Both the position numbers and the translations under genes were made by a program. The notes beneath the pieces were generated by a model. That model made no database searches. It saw nothing but the letters and a program-made list of their open reading frames with translations, and was not told the origin of the DNA. From the NCBI GenBank assembly GCA_017979445.1, contig CM030719.1, forward strand, positions 23,737,996 to 23,801,995: a DNA stretch of 64,000 nt. Reading direction: 5' to 3'. Below are positions 47,990-60,100 of the stretch, piece after piece. The number at the start of each line of letters is the position of its first letter. The stretch's first letter is position 1. The stretch is from Akebia trifoliata (taxonomy: Eukaryota > Streptophyta > Magnoliopsida > Ranunculales > Lardizabalaceae).

Positions 47990-48319
47990 ACATTTGAGCA
48001 CAATGAAAAGTGTTCTGATTGGGCTTTAAATTAATTCGATGGCCTCAAGTCATCAAAAATATGATAAGAATCTTAGAGTCGATAGCTTTTACACGTCAAA
48101 AATATGTTATTTGACGACCTCTAGTCGTCGAATATATGGTAAAAATCCTAGATTTGACAGCCTCAAGTCGTCGAATTTATGAAATTCTATGATTTTTAGC
48201 CGTCAAATGTTTTTTCGACAAGGCCCAATGCGATGGACTAATTCGACGGTTGTGGCAGGCAAATGGTTTCATAATTTGACGATTTTGGGCCGTCGATATT
48301 TGGGTATTTTCATGTAGTG
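47990..48319 (-). mobile_element. CACTA transposon right terminus with subterminal repeats
   Basis: The end reads ATTTTCATGTAGTG (reverse complement CACTACATGAAAAT) and stops at 48319. Inside it are many copies of TCGACGG/GTCGTCGAA/CCGTCAAAT-type words from about 48035 to 48295, the dense subterminal array typical of CACTA elements. The left end of this element was not found. Confidence 0.75.
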
Positions 48320-48398
48320 TAGGGACATTTATCACAATGGGCATCTTCGTTCTTAGTGGTAATGCTATTGCTGACCTTTTAATTTAACAAGAATGCCA
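48320..48398 (+). repeat. Second copy of the RPN2 3' UTR segment
   Basis: AGGGACATTTATC, GGTAATGCTATTGCTGACC and TTTTAATTTAA occur in the same order and spacing as in the RPN2 3' UTR (about 39827-39900), roughly 80% identical. It begins exactly where the CACTA terminus ends. No RPN2 coding sequence accompanies it. Confidence 0.8.
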
Positions 48399-48407
48399 AA
48401 CTCTCCC

Positions 48408-48410
<3 letters not shown>

Positions 48411-48454
<44 letters not shown>
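48411..48454. repeat. (AG)n microsatellite followed by a G run
   Basis: About 17 AG units (48411-48444) pass into a run of about 10 Gs. Confidence 0.95.
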
Positions 48455-48715
48455 AATGAGTTTTAGGAAATCCATAGTTTAATTGACAATATATGATTAT
48501 TTTGGTAATTCACCCACCCTCTAGTGTTTCTCCTCTCACATTTTATTTAGAGCTATTACTGGCACCCAAACTTTTGCCTGCTACATACGACTAAAAATAA
48601 AGAAAATAAGTGAATAATTGATAATAAGTAATGGTTGAGGTGCCAATAAAAGCTCTTACATTTTTTGCTAGATTTTTTATTTTTTAGGATTTTACATGAG
48701 CCTTATTATTGTTAT

Positions 48716-48962
48716 TTTGATAACGCGGTTTTGAACCTGTAGGCCCAATTAGTAAGGACTAGGCAATTGGCCTCTTTGAGAAGCATATCTTGCACAAATC
48801 CCCGAGTACATGCTATACTTGACAAACCCACACATATCAGGTAAGTCGGGATAAATTCCTGTGGGTAGCCAATCAAGGGGCTTGAACTCAAGTCCTCTCC
48901 CTTTGTTGAGGGATCCTTGGCCATTGTGCCTAACACTTGTTGGTTCATGAGCCTAACTGCAA
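48716..48962 (-). mobile_element. tRNA-derived SINE
   Basis: On the minus strand it has GTTAGGCACAATGGCC (box A-like), GAGTTCAAGCCCCTT (box B) and then GGAATTTATCCCGACTTACC, matching the order of the copy at 35705-35895. It ends near a T-rich stretch on the plus strand. The two copies are roughly 70% alike. Confidence 0.65.
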
Positions 48963-49018
48963 TTGTAAACAACTACTGAAATTGTTTCAATGAATATTAT
49001 AATGTTTTGTAATGTTGA

Positions 49019-49334
49019 GATTATAATTGGATGAATCTCCATTTCGTGCATTGAATATGACAAAATTCTGATTTCGGTACACTGCTCATTTTAATTCCCA
49101 AAACATGTTTTTTCAATGAATTCGTCACTTTTATAATCTACAAATTCATTACTTTTGTAATCTACGAATTCGTTGATAAAATACCAGTGATCAATGATCT
49201 TGTTGATAATTTATCAATGAATTCATTGATTATAAAAGTGATAAATTCCTTGGAAAGCATGTTTTGAGAATTAAAATGAAGAAATCGGAATTTGGACATA
49301 AGTTGCGCACGTTTTGGGAAAAATCCAATTATAA
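49019..49334. mobile_element. MITE, family of two copies (copy 1)
   Basis: Terminal inverted repeats start ATTATAATTGGAT and include CAAAACATG and GTCACTTTTATAATC words on the left, with matching reverse complements on the right. The centre lies near 49175. No coding capacity. Confidence 0.7.
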
Positions 49335-49599
49335 TTTTAGCCACACTTTTGTAATGTTTGAAGAGTGTGTAAAATCTTTAATGGGGATGTGATTTTTCCC
49401 TATTTATTAATATTATTTAATAAATAAATGAAGATGCATGTAAAAATGAACAATGATGAATGCACATGGTAAATCATGGTCTATACGTGGTTGACATGGC
49501 AAGGGCACAAAACCATATATCTTTTTCTTTGACTTTATAAAAATATCTTCTATTATCGTGCCAATTTTTCTGAAGTACATCCAAAGATTTGTGCTAAAT

Positions 49600-49820
49600 T
49601 CTTCTTTGAGAATTTTCCCAAAACGTGTGCCACGTATGTCCAAATTCCAGTTTCGGTGCACTATTCATTTTAAATTCTCAAAACATGCATTTTGAGTGAA
49701 TTCGTCACTTTTATAATCTATGAATTTGTTGGTATATTTACAAATTCTAAAATATTAAAAGTGACGAACTCCCAGGTTCTTGGGAATTAAAATGAACAAT
49801 TTACCGAATATGGTTGGCAA
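49600..49820. mobile_element. MITE, family of two copies (copy 2)
   Basis: The left part (TTTCGGTGCACTATTCATTTT, CTCAAAACATGC, GTCACTTTTATAATC) matches copy 1 closely. The right arm (TTGGGAATTAAAATGAAC) is its inverted partner. Ends are less clear than for copy 1. Confidence 0.6.
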
Positions 49821-50263
49821 TGATTCGAAATATACTCGATGTCCAAACTGGTCAATTCGAAAAAACATGAAAAATCAGATTCAAATTTGCATCAATCTGA
49901 TCTGAATATATTTCAATAATTTTTTTATATTCTTAATTTCATATAAATACATATAGATAAAATATTTTAGTCTTTTTATTTTTCTCTATATTGTAGTAGG
50001 AAAATAGATTTTGAAAATTTTAAAATTCTTGAACATTGATAATTTGAAAATAAGGCATGTGTTCAGATTGGACTGGATTGGTTTCGAATTAAGGATGAAA
50101 TGAAATGGATTGGATTCGGTTCACATGTTCATTAATCCATTCAGATTGGATCAGATCGTGTACATCTTTTAAAAAATCCAGATTAGATCAGAGTGGTACT
50201 GATCCGATATCGAACTAATCTATTGCCAACCTTAAACGAACTTGGAATTTCATCATGTTCAGT

Positions 50264-50874
50264 AAAGGTGTCAATGGGTACCAATTTACTTGGAATTGAA
50301 AACGAAAACCCCGGTTCCAGTTCTCTTTTTATTGGAATCGATTAGAACCGAGTCTAATATGGAACTGGAATCATTAGGTTTTATTCGATGGGTACTCGCA
50401 GGTACCCAGAACCGATTTATTTTTACTTTATACATGATTCAAGGTTATTCTATATTTTAAAATTAACATGTATGATATAAAGTTCTTTAAATTTCATATA
50501 AATTAAATATTTGAGCATAAGATGAGTCATTTCTTTTTAAATTAATTACTTGTAAAGAAATAAATTTTAATATTTGAAAAAAAATTCATTAAATCATCAT
50601 TTTAGTGGAATTTATTATTATCAAGTTGATACTGTATAAATAATATGTTTTTTTTAGAAGGAAATTTTTTTATAATTATTTTGAAATAATTTTTCTCGTT
50701 CGATTCTTGAGAATCGAAATCAACGAGTACATGATTTTTGACTATTTCGATTTCAGTTCCACTTATTTTAAAATCGGAATCGGAACTAACAACAACTGAA
50801 ACCGATAAAATATAGTGGTTATGATTCTAATATTCATAGGAACAGAACTAGAATTGATCATTGAAACCCCTGAT
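50264..50874. mobile_element. Nonautonomous hAT-like element
   Basis: The left end CAGTAAAGGTGTCAATGGGTACC and the right end, reverse complement CAGGGGTTTCAATGATC, are imperfect inverted repeats beginning CAG, as in hAT elements. Inner arms also pair partly (GGAACTGGAATC / GAATCGAAATC words). I could not confirm an 8-bp target duplication. Confidence 0.45.
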
Positions 50875-50965
50875 ACTTAGCGCACCAAATGGAGATTAAC
50901 CCATCTTTGAGATCACATGAAATGGAGTGCTTGTAGTAAAAGTTGGTGTGGCAGTAGAATGTCTC

Positions 50966-50973
50966 TATATAAA
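50966..50973 (+). promoter_or_regulatory. TATA box of the exportin-4-like gene
   Basis: TATATAAA lies 156 bp upstream of the start codon at 51122. A CT-rich leader and a telo-box (AAAACCCTAA at 51105-51114) follow before the ATG. Confidence 0.65.
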
Positions 50974-51121
50974 ACTCTGAAGTCTCAAAATCCCTCCATT
51001 TATCTTCGAGTGATCAAAACCAAAACCAAAACCCTGCTTCGTCTCACGTCTCTCTCGACCTCACTGAGCTGTCCAGTCGATCATACATCAAGCTCCAATT
51101 TCCCAAAACCCTAAGAAGAAG

Positions 51122-54100
51122 ATGCAGGGATCATTCCATGGAGGAACAATCGATTTAGCTCAACTTCAGTCCACTATGCAAGAAATCGAGCTTGCTTGCA
51201 GTTCGATTCAGGTTCGATTCTTCACCTCTTTGATCTCCTAGTTTCCATAAAAAATATCAATTCCTCGGTCAAATCCATCTTATTTTAGGAAATATTTTTG
51301 ATAATCTCAATCTGGATTTTCCATGTTCTCGTGTTGATGTTGTACTCTATTGATGTTTACTGTTTGAATTATTGTTTCAGATCGGTTGGTTGTTAGATTA
51401 TTAATTTAGTTTTTATTCGCTGTATTTCTGATGCAGAAAGAAACCTTTGGAAAAATTCTTGATAATCTCAATCTGGATTTTCCATGTTCTTGTTTTAGTG
51501 CTCATTGATGTACTCTAACGATGTTTTGGATTATTGTCTTGGATTGATTTGTTTATTTGGTTGTAGATTATTAGTTTAGTTATTTTTGATGCAGAAAGAA
51601 ATCTTTGGAAAAATTCTTGATAATCTCAATCTGGATTTGCCATGTTCTTGTTTTGGTGCTTGTTAGTGACCTCTATTGATGTCTAATGATGAATTATTGT
51701 TTCAGATCGATAGGTTTATTTGTTTGTAGATTATTAATTTAGTTTTAGTTAATATTACTTATATTTTCGAAATGAGAGATTCTATTGCCACATCAAGTTT
51801 TGCTAATGATCCCCCCCCCCCCCCCCCTCCCAATTTATATGTAAATCACCGAAGAATTAGCACACATCTTGGGTGACGTTGGCAAAAGTTGGTCTGGCAA
51901 TAAAAACTCTCTTTCAAAATATGGCTCAATTTGTCTTTGTACTTTCAAGTACTTAATTCCTATGTGTTTTACTTCTCTTTTAACAGATGCATACCAATCC
52001 AATAGCAGCTGAGACAACTATCTTACATCTACGACAATCTCCTCAGGCATATCAAAAATGCCAATTCATTCTTGGTAAGTTAATGTAATCATGCATTGTT
52101 CAATCTAACATGATTCCTTGTAGCCCATGAGACCATGATACTTCAATATGCCCGATGTACCCTGTAGGCCTATACACATGATACTATACTTAAACCAGAT
52201 ACTTCATAGATAGTTCTTCTTTAAAATGATCTAATTTCATATTATACCGCTAGTTATTTTTTCCTTAATCCAAATAATTTGCCTGCTCAGTAATATTTGT
52301 TATTATGTTATAACAAACTTACTTTATGATACTTTTACATATTAAAAGTTCCATTGCATTTGATATAAAATAAATGCAAAATTGATACTTGTCCTAGAAA
52401 AGCTAAAAAGCAAAGCATGAACCAAGATATTCAACAGGACACCCGTATACATATCTGTATCTTGTATTTTTAGAAATGAGGAATCTCATTCCCGTTTCTT
52501 GTACTAGTATCGTATCAGTATCCGCATCTGGCATCTTAGTCTGTATACATTTTAAGTTACAAAATTTGTTGTACCAGTATCTGTATCCGTATCCGCATCT
52601 GGGCATCTTAACCTATATTCATTTGTAGTTACAAAAATGATCAGTTTAGCCTTACAAAAGCTCTACGACCATTATTGCTGTCCATGGAATAATTGATTAC
52701 ATTAGTTTGTGCTGTGGTAGGTAGTGTCTTTGAACTAGAGAAACAGATATATGCAATGCACACACATAAATGATATCATAATTCATGAAGGATGGCACAG
52801 AAATAAGTACCATTAAAATTTTCTTCTAGAGCGTTTATTGTTTTGATAGATTGATTGAGATAGTAGGAAAGGATTTGGAGATGCATGCTTAGTGTAAGAT
52901 TTGGTTCTTGACATAATGGAATTATTGAACAAGATTCAAGTGGTAGATCCTGAATTGTCGGGACAAGGCTACGATATTGGTATAGTTATAAGTTTCCCAT
53001 TCTTTTTATTGATAAAGTTAATAATGATGCTAAGTTGAAGTGTAGATGCTAATGACATAGGGATCTGTGTGGGATTTGAGACTAATGAAGTTCGGAAATT
53101 ACTAGCATTTTCAAAATGTATTGCAAATAAAAAGTTGCCTCTACAATTGCTATTGATGATTTTTTTTTGATAAGTATAATTTATTGATGGGTTGGGATCC
53201 GTTGACTCCTAAGAATGACTCATGAAAAAAACACATGATCCCAACCCTTTAAACACAAAATCCAAAGGTTGAGATTTATGAGTATCTTGATTACACAAAT
53301 CTCGGAGATGTTTATCCTGAGGATAAATCTCAACCATTGGATTTTGCATTTAAAGGGTTGGGATCATGTGTTTTTTTCATGAGTCATTCTTAGGAGTCAA
53401 GGGATCTTGATCCTTTATTGATTTAGATGGGAGATTGAGGAGACTTCCCAATTACATAGAAAAAAAAATCAAATTTTTTTTTGGAACCAAGCACATCAGG
53501 TCTTGTTTAAACCGGCAAGTCATCAAAGAACACCCCTTTAAATTCCTCAAAAATCCTGCACACACACACAAAAAAAAAAAAACCTTGAATACTAATAATC
53601 ACCTCTTGAAGGGTTAACCTTCCCCTCAGAGATTCTTTTATTCCTTTTCCCCAAGTTCTCTAACATACAACAAAAGGCGTTAAAAGTCCGTAAAATTTTC
53701 TCTCTATGCGAAAGGGACAATGACAAAGACATTGTTGAGAAAGAGATCACTTTTCTTGGATGAAATGAAACAATTGATTCATGTAACAGGAGAAAGATTT
53801 CCCATTCTTTAGCTGGAAAGACATGTGGTCATGAAAGAAGGATTAAGTGGAACAGAATTGACATGGTGGTAGAGTCGTGGAAACGCTTGTCTTCCATATG
53901 ACTTTGAAATAATTTCAAATAGAATTAGAAAAACCCAATTAGTATGAAACGACAAAATGGAGTGAGACCAAACCTTTCTAACATATGGGCAATGGATCAA
54001 CATGTGGTTTACGTCTACCGAATCTCAAACAGGTGATCTCCATCTCTCCCTTTCTCCCGCGTGCGCACTCACATATACCTTACTGTTTTACCCAGTTTTG

Positions 54101-57100
54101 CAAACAATCTAATGTAAATACCTGTTTGCTTGGCTAATTGGTTTGGACCCTTCTCTTTACATATGGTGCTCGACTCTTCCATATGAAGGGGTCGGTATTT
54201 ATATGTTTTATATCTTTCCTCGTAGAGTTTTGGCATAGTCTCGTGAGGATAAGTGAGGTCATTTTTTTTTCTTTTACCCAATCTTCTTGTATACCTGTAG
54301 TATACCATCCTAATAAGTAGGACGATGCATTTTCTGTTTGTTTGAAGAGACTCGTGCACGTATATCACTATGTGTAAACCATGTTAGTGTGGTCCATACT
54401 ATTAGTGCTCTAACTCTGGAATCTCTCTTATAATTTTCTTGTTGGATGTAACTTATTTCATTTGATAGAAAAATATGCTAGAGAAACCTTCACTGGTTTT
54501 GGAGTATGCGAATTTTTTTTTTTTTTTTGATAAGTATAAATTTTATTAAAGAAAGAGGCAAATACAACAGCCGGTTGAGATGACCAACCGAAAGGAAAAA
54601 ACAACTAAGAATTACAAATAGAGTCCCATCTAAAGACGAAATCCTCAAAGAAGACACCCTTAAACTCTGGACCAAATTTGCACCAAAAAAATAGCAGCAC
54701 CAAAACATTCAGCACAATATCCTGAAAAGAAGAGACCACTCCTTTGGAGTATGTGAAATTGACATCAAACTCCATTCATTTATGGCTCACACGTCCCTTC
54801 CCTCCCTTCCCTCTCTATCATGTATCAGTATTTCCAGGACCAGTCATACTAATAAAATTTAGACATCCAGAAAATTCTCAAGTGGCAAATGCCAGATTTC
54901 AGGCTGCTGCAGCAATTCGAGACGTAGCAATAAGGCAATGGGGACTTCTTACAGATGATGACAAGAGAAGATTAGTAAGGTATGTTTATATATACACAAA
55001 TGTCCATCTGTTTTCTGCCTCTGGTCGTGTGTTCGAAACTGGGTTGTCTCCTGATTTATCCTGTTGCACTTTGAGAAACTCCGTGGTGTTAGGGCGTGTG
55101 AATGCGACCGTAGGGATTAGTCCCATCCCAAAAGGGATGTGGGATACTCTGCGTTACGAAAAAAGAAAAAAAAGTAATTTCATGCATGCATGGATGTCCT
55201 TATGAAGTCTATGTCTCTTTTCTGTTGAGTACTTTTTGAGTTTTAGCTTACCAATTTTATTACAAGGAAACTTGACTTGGTTTCCTTTTTTGCTTCTTTT
55301 CTGTTGGTAGTTTTTGCTTGTGCTTTGTCATGCAACATGCTAGTTCAGCTGATGGCTATGTTCAAGCAAAGGTTTCTGCTGTGGGGGCTCAATTTTTAAA
55401 AGAGGCTGGTAAGTTGTGTTTAACTGGAGCTGAGTTTCAATTTAGACAATCGAATCCGCAGAAACAATTGTATTTGCATAAAGTTTGTGCCAGCATCCAC
55501 TTCTTGTCTGGGTGCCTAAAAACTTGTATCGCTTCAGTAAGAGGACGATCTATAGAATAATTCACAAGAAGATGATTTATAGATATCTAACCAATCATAA
55601 CCCATTTCCATTAATGAATCAATGTAATTTGTAATTACTAGTAAAATCTGTAAGAAGCTATGGGTATTTTCTTTTTAATTATAAATTCTATTGATATTTT
55701 GGATACTCTTTTTTTTTGAAGATTAGCTTGGCGAAGTTTACTATTTATCTAAATATTTGCATAGAAAACTTGCAATTTTATAAATTTTATACCTGAATGG
55801 AAGTTTAATCATTTTGTCAAAATATTTCATGAAATGGTAAAGTTATGATTGGTTAGAAGGTGTTAAAAATCCATAAATGAACAATGATTTCCACCAAAAT
55901 ATGTACGAAAAGAAGCTGTCAGTTAAATTCCTTGTCGAGCCTTATTGAAATGGAAATATTTAATTATATTTCATAGAAATTTGATGAAGTTTAAAACAAT
56001 GCATGCGGACTTATAGGATATGCTCAACTTGTGGAAGCTCTAAAATCATGACTTAGTTCTATACTTCCAGGTATTTTAACTAATTATATTAATTGTAACT
56101 TTAAAGCCTACACATTTTTTTTAAATATATTATCCACAAATTGAGTAAAGCACAAAGCTACCAATCTAGCAAACTAAATCAAGATTATGCATGAAGTAAA
56201 TTAGTTGTCACGAAAGCTAAGACAATAATGAATGTCCTGAATAGAATTTGTTGGACTAAGCTGAATGAATCAAGCCAACCCAACTAAGCTTACCCCCAGG
56301 CACTAGGTAGATTGCTTTCTGTCTCACCATGGGAAAATCTAACTGAGCTTGAAACTATATATGTGAAAGTAAAACCAGTCACCATCGTATGCAATATTTT
56401 TACTTGTGCTGTACAACATAAAAGGCTGACAAAGGCATTGAGTGAGATGGTGAGAAAGGAGTTTATAGCCTTTTAACAGAAGACTTGGCTCTTGACAGAA
56501 TATAATGGCAGAACCTGTGACAGAATATAATGGCAGAACCCGATTTATTTGGCTGACCCAAGTGGTGGGAAATGGCTGGGTTGATGTTGTATATAATCAC
56601 TTGAATCTAACCTTAAGGAGTGCTGTGTATGGATTTTCTTGTTGTGCCAAGGCAATGTGTGAATATTTTGTTTTATCCATGCCATGTTTTACTTTCTTAG
56701 TGTTTCGATTTAGAAAATGTCGTAAATAACCTTTTAGTCATTGGCTTGCATAATATGACATATTACTCATTCATATTGAAAGTTGAAGCCTTAGGTTTTC
56801 TGACTTATGTTTTTCTCATGCAGGCTAGACTTCACAGTAGCTGAGAAAGAAGCTTTTCTATCTGAGGTATCAACATGTGGTGTCCTTCAAAATTATGTGC
56901 AACTATTATCCTGTAACTTTTCCTTCTATTCTCACAGCGATGATCTATTATGCTGTTTCTACTAATCAAATTACCTCTACTCTGTCAATTATATATATGA
57001 GATCTATTTGGGGCTTTTAATACATGTTATCCATAGAGCTCATTTATAGAAGGATTACTCACTATTCTCTAATTATGCCAGTGGTTGTATTCCATATTGT

Positions 57101-60100
57101 TGTGAACCAGTACAATCATGACACAAATTATGTTTGGGAGTAATGTTTGGAAACGTTGCCAACATGACACGGCTTACAATAGCAAGGAGATTTTGAATCC
57201 GGTTCTTGAAAGATTGGGGAAGAGGTTGAGTAAGTGGAAGGTGAGATATTTATCTAAAGGGGAAAAGATAACACTGATAAGAAGCACGTTGTCCAGCATT
57301 CTGAATTACTACATGTCATTATTCTCTTTTCCGAGGAGTGTGGAGTTAACGATGGACAAGATTTGTAGAGATTTCTTTTGGCATGGCAAGAACACAAGAA
57401 AATACCACATGGGGAGTTGGGGGAAGATTTGTATCTCTAAGTTGCATGGAGGGTTGGGTATTAGAAGTTTTGCAAATATGAATTCAGCTTTGTTGGCCAA
57501 GTGGTTATGGAGATTTGGTGAGGAAAGTGACAACCTTTGGAGAAATGTGGTGGCACAAAGTATGGGGTGAATGAGTTTGGCTGGGAGAGTAGAGAAGCAA
57601 AATGTGCTCATGGGTGTGGGGTATGGAAAGGTATTCTTCGAAGAACTACTTTTTATAAGAAGGTGAAATTCAAAGTGGGGAGGAGCAATAGAGTCAGGTT
57701 TTGGGAGGATAGATGGTGCGGAGATACACCTTTGATGAAGCTTTTCCTGGAGTTATACGTTATGTCTGACAAGAAAATGAAGTCTGTTGATTCCTTTTTT
57801 ATTGGGTATAATAGGGAGAGAGTGTGGGATTTGGGTTTCAGGTGCAATTTTAATGATTGGGAAATGGATAGTGTGGGGAGGCTTTTGGAAGTGATTGGGT
57901 CTACGCCGATTAGTGCCGAGATGGAGGATCGTAGGTTGTGGGACGGTATGAAGAATGGAGTCATCTCGGTAAAGTCAATGTATGTTGCCGACTATGGACC
58001 AATTGATTAGAGAATGAAATTCTCCTAATTGTTGCTTGATGTGCACTTCATTTGTTTCTACTTTTGGCATGGTCTTGCTTTCTGGAGGGTTTCTTTGATG
58101 GTTTTTTTTTTTTTTTTCTCAAAGCTTGGGGAGCTAAGGTTTTGTTGAAAGTTTCGGTGTTTATTTGGCTAGCTGGTTTGAGCAAATTGACAACTATGGA
58201 CCAATTGATTAGAGGAGGCTTCCATTCTCCTAATTGTTGCTTGATGTGCATGAGTACTGAGGAGACGACGCATCATTTGTTTCTACATTGCACTTTTGTT
58301 CGCCAAGTGGGTCCCATTTCATCAAACTCTTTGGCATGGTCGGTTGCTTTCTGAAGAGGGTCAAGGAGCTCTTTGAATCTTTAGCGAGCATGGGTTTTTT
58401 TTTTTTTTTCAAAGCTTCTAAGAATATTTTGTGGAGCTTGCTTCCTTTTGCTATTTGTTGCGGGATTTGGAAGGAAAGAAATAGTAGAACTTTCGAGGGA
58501 AAGGAACAATATATACATGATCTTATCCGTTCTAGGATTTTTGTTCTTTTGGGGGAAGGTATTTAAAGGGATTTTTTTTGAGGCTTTTGTTATTAGGTGG
58601 GAGGTTATTTGTAACTTAGAGGCGGCTAAGGGGGCTTCGTTTTCTATCTTCTTTGTTTAGCTGTATTTGGGGTCTTCTCAACCCCGCCTTTTTCTCTCTT
58701 TCTAATAAAATTTCAACTTATAAAAAAAAGTAATGTTTGGAATGTATCAACACGTTCAGTCTCATTTTTGTGATTTTGAAATGCCAAAACTCCAAAATGA
58801 AATTTTATTTTAAACTTCAATTAGACTGCCTTTATTTTCTTGTTTGTCTGTTTCACGGTACCCATTTTGGAAAATAAACAATAAATTTTTTTAAAAAGAA
58901 AACTACAACTAAAATTTTGACTATGAAATTAGTATATAATAAACGGTGATTAGCTGCTTTTCCTCTTGCAATATCTCACCTGTTGATCAGGGGAAGTGTC
59001 TAATCGCCATCTATACACCTTTATTTGGAATTGTCTGAGAGTACAATTTTTTTTTGTAAATTCAAGTAATTGCTTCCTTGAGGTTTTCTGAGAACATCTG
59101 ACAGTTTGGTTACAAAATACAGATGAAGCAGGCTGTTCTTGGCAATCATGGTGTAGATGTGCAATTCTTTGGGATCAATTTCCTGGATTCCATGGTATTT
59201 ATACAATCTGAAGATTATTGCGGCATCTTTTGGATTTTACATCATGCTACAGCTCTCTTTTTCCTAGCTTTTGGAAGTAAAAAAATGTTATTTTCAGGTA
59301 TCAGAATTCTCGCCCTCTACTTCATCTGCGATGGGCCTTCCAAGGGAGTTTCATGAGCGGTGCCGGGATTCATTGGAGCGTGACTATATAAAGGTGGTTC
59401 TTCCAGTTTCTGTTTGCATCCTATCATCAGATATCGACCATTTTTTGAGGGACAAACTAGTTGCACGCCACGCACTACCAATTGCCACCATCACTTAAAA
59501 TTTCCCTTTACACTCCATTTGGATGATTGCACTCAAAATTAAAATAATAATATAGAGCTCCTTTGTTTGTTTGTTCTTCTTCAACCATGCTCACATAAAT
59601 TATTGTTGGTTCAATGATTTTGGTAAGAAATACTTGGTTGTATAACAAACATGTTTACAATTTACTTGAGCAGAGAAGACAAAGTCACGAGAAGGTGAAT
59701 AACCCTAAATCTTTGCATTACTGATAATAAAGTGCAAGTAGGTTAAAATGAGGTAGCAAAAAAGGTTCATTTTTAAAGGTTGGTGTGCAACTAGTCGGTC
59801 CCCCTTTTTAACTAAGCATAGATCATTATTAAGTCTTAATATACTGTTCTTTTTTTTTTTCCTTTGGCAGAAATTCTACTGCTGGGCCCAGGATGCTGCA
59901 TTAAGCGTCACAAACATAATACTAGAATGCAATTCCCCCGAAGCACAAGTTAAAGTTTGTTCTGCTGCACTGCACCTCATGCTTCAAATCTTGAATTGGG
60001 ATTTCCGATGCAACAAAAACACAGTTGATGCTGCCAATAACAGATTAAATGTTTTCTCATCTGGACCTAGACATGATACTGTATTTCTTGGGAAGTCTGA

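Noticed and set aside
53540..53617. Lysine-rich ORF end near CACACACA and A runs
   Set aside because: Low complexity within a LINE fragment.
57537..58010. Independent 157-codon gene in exportin-4 intron 5
   Set aside because: It is a continuation, in another frame, of the LINE polymerase between exact target duplications.
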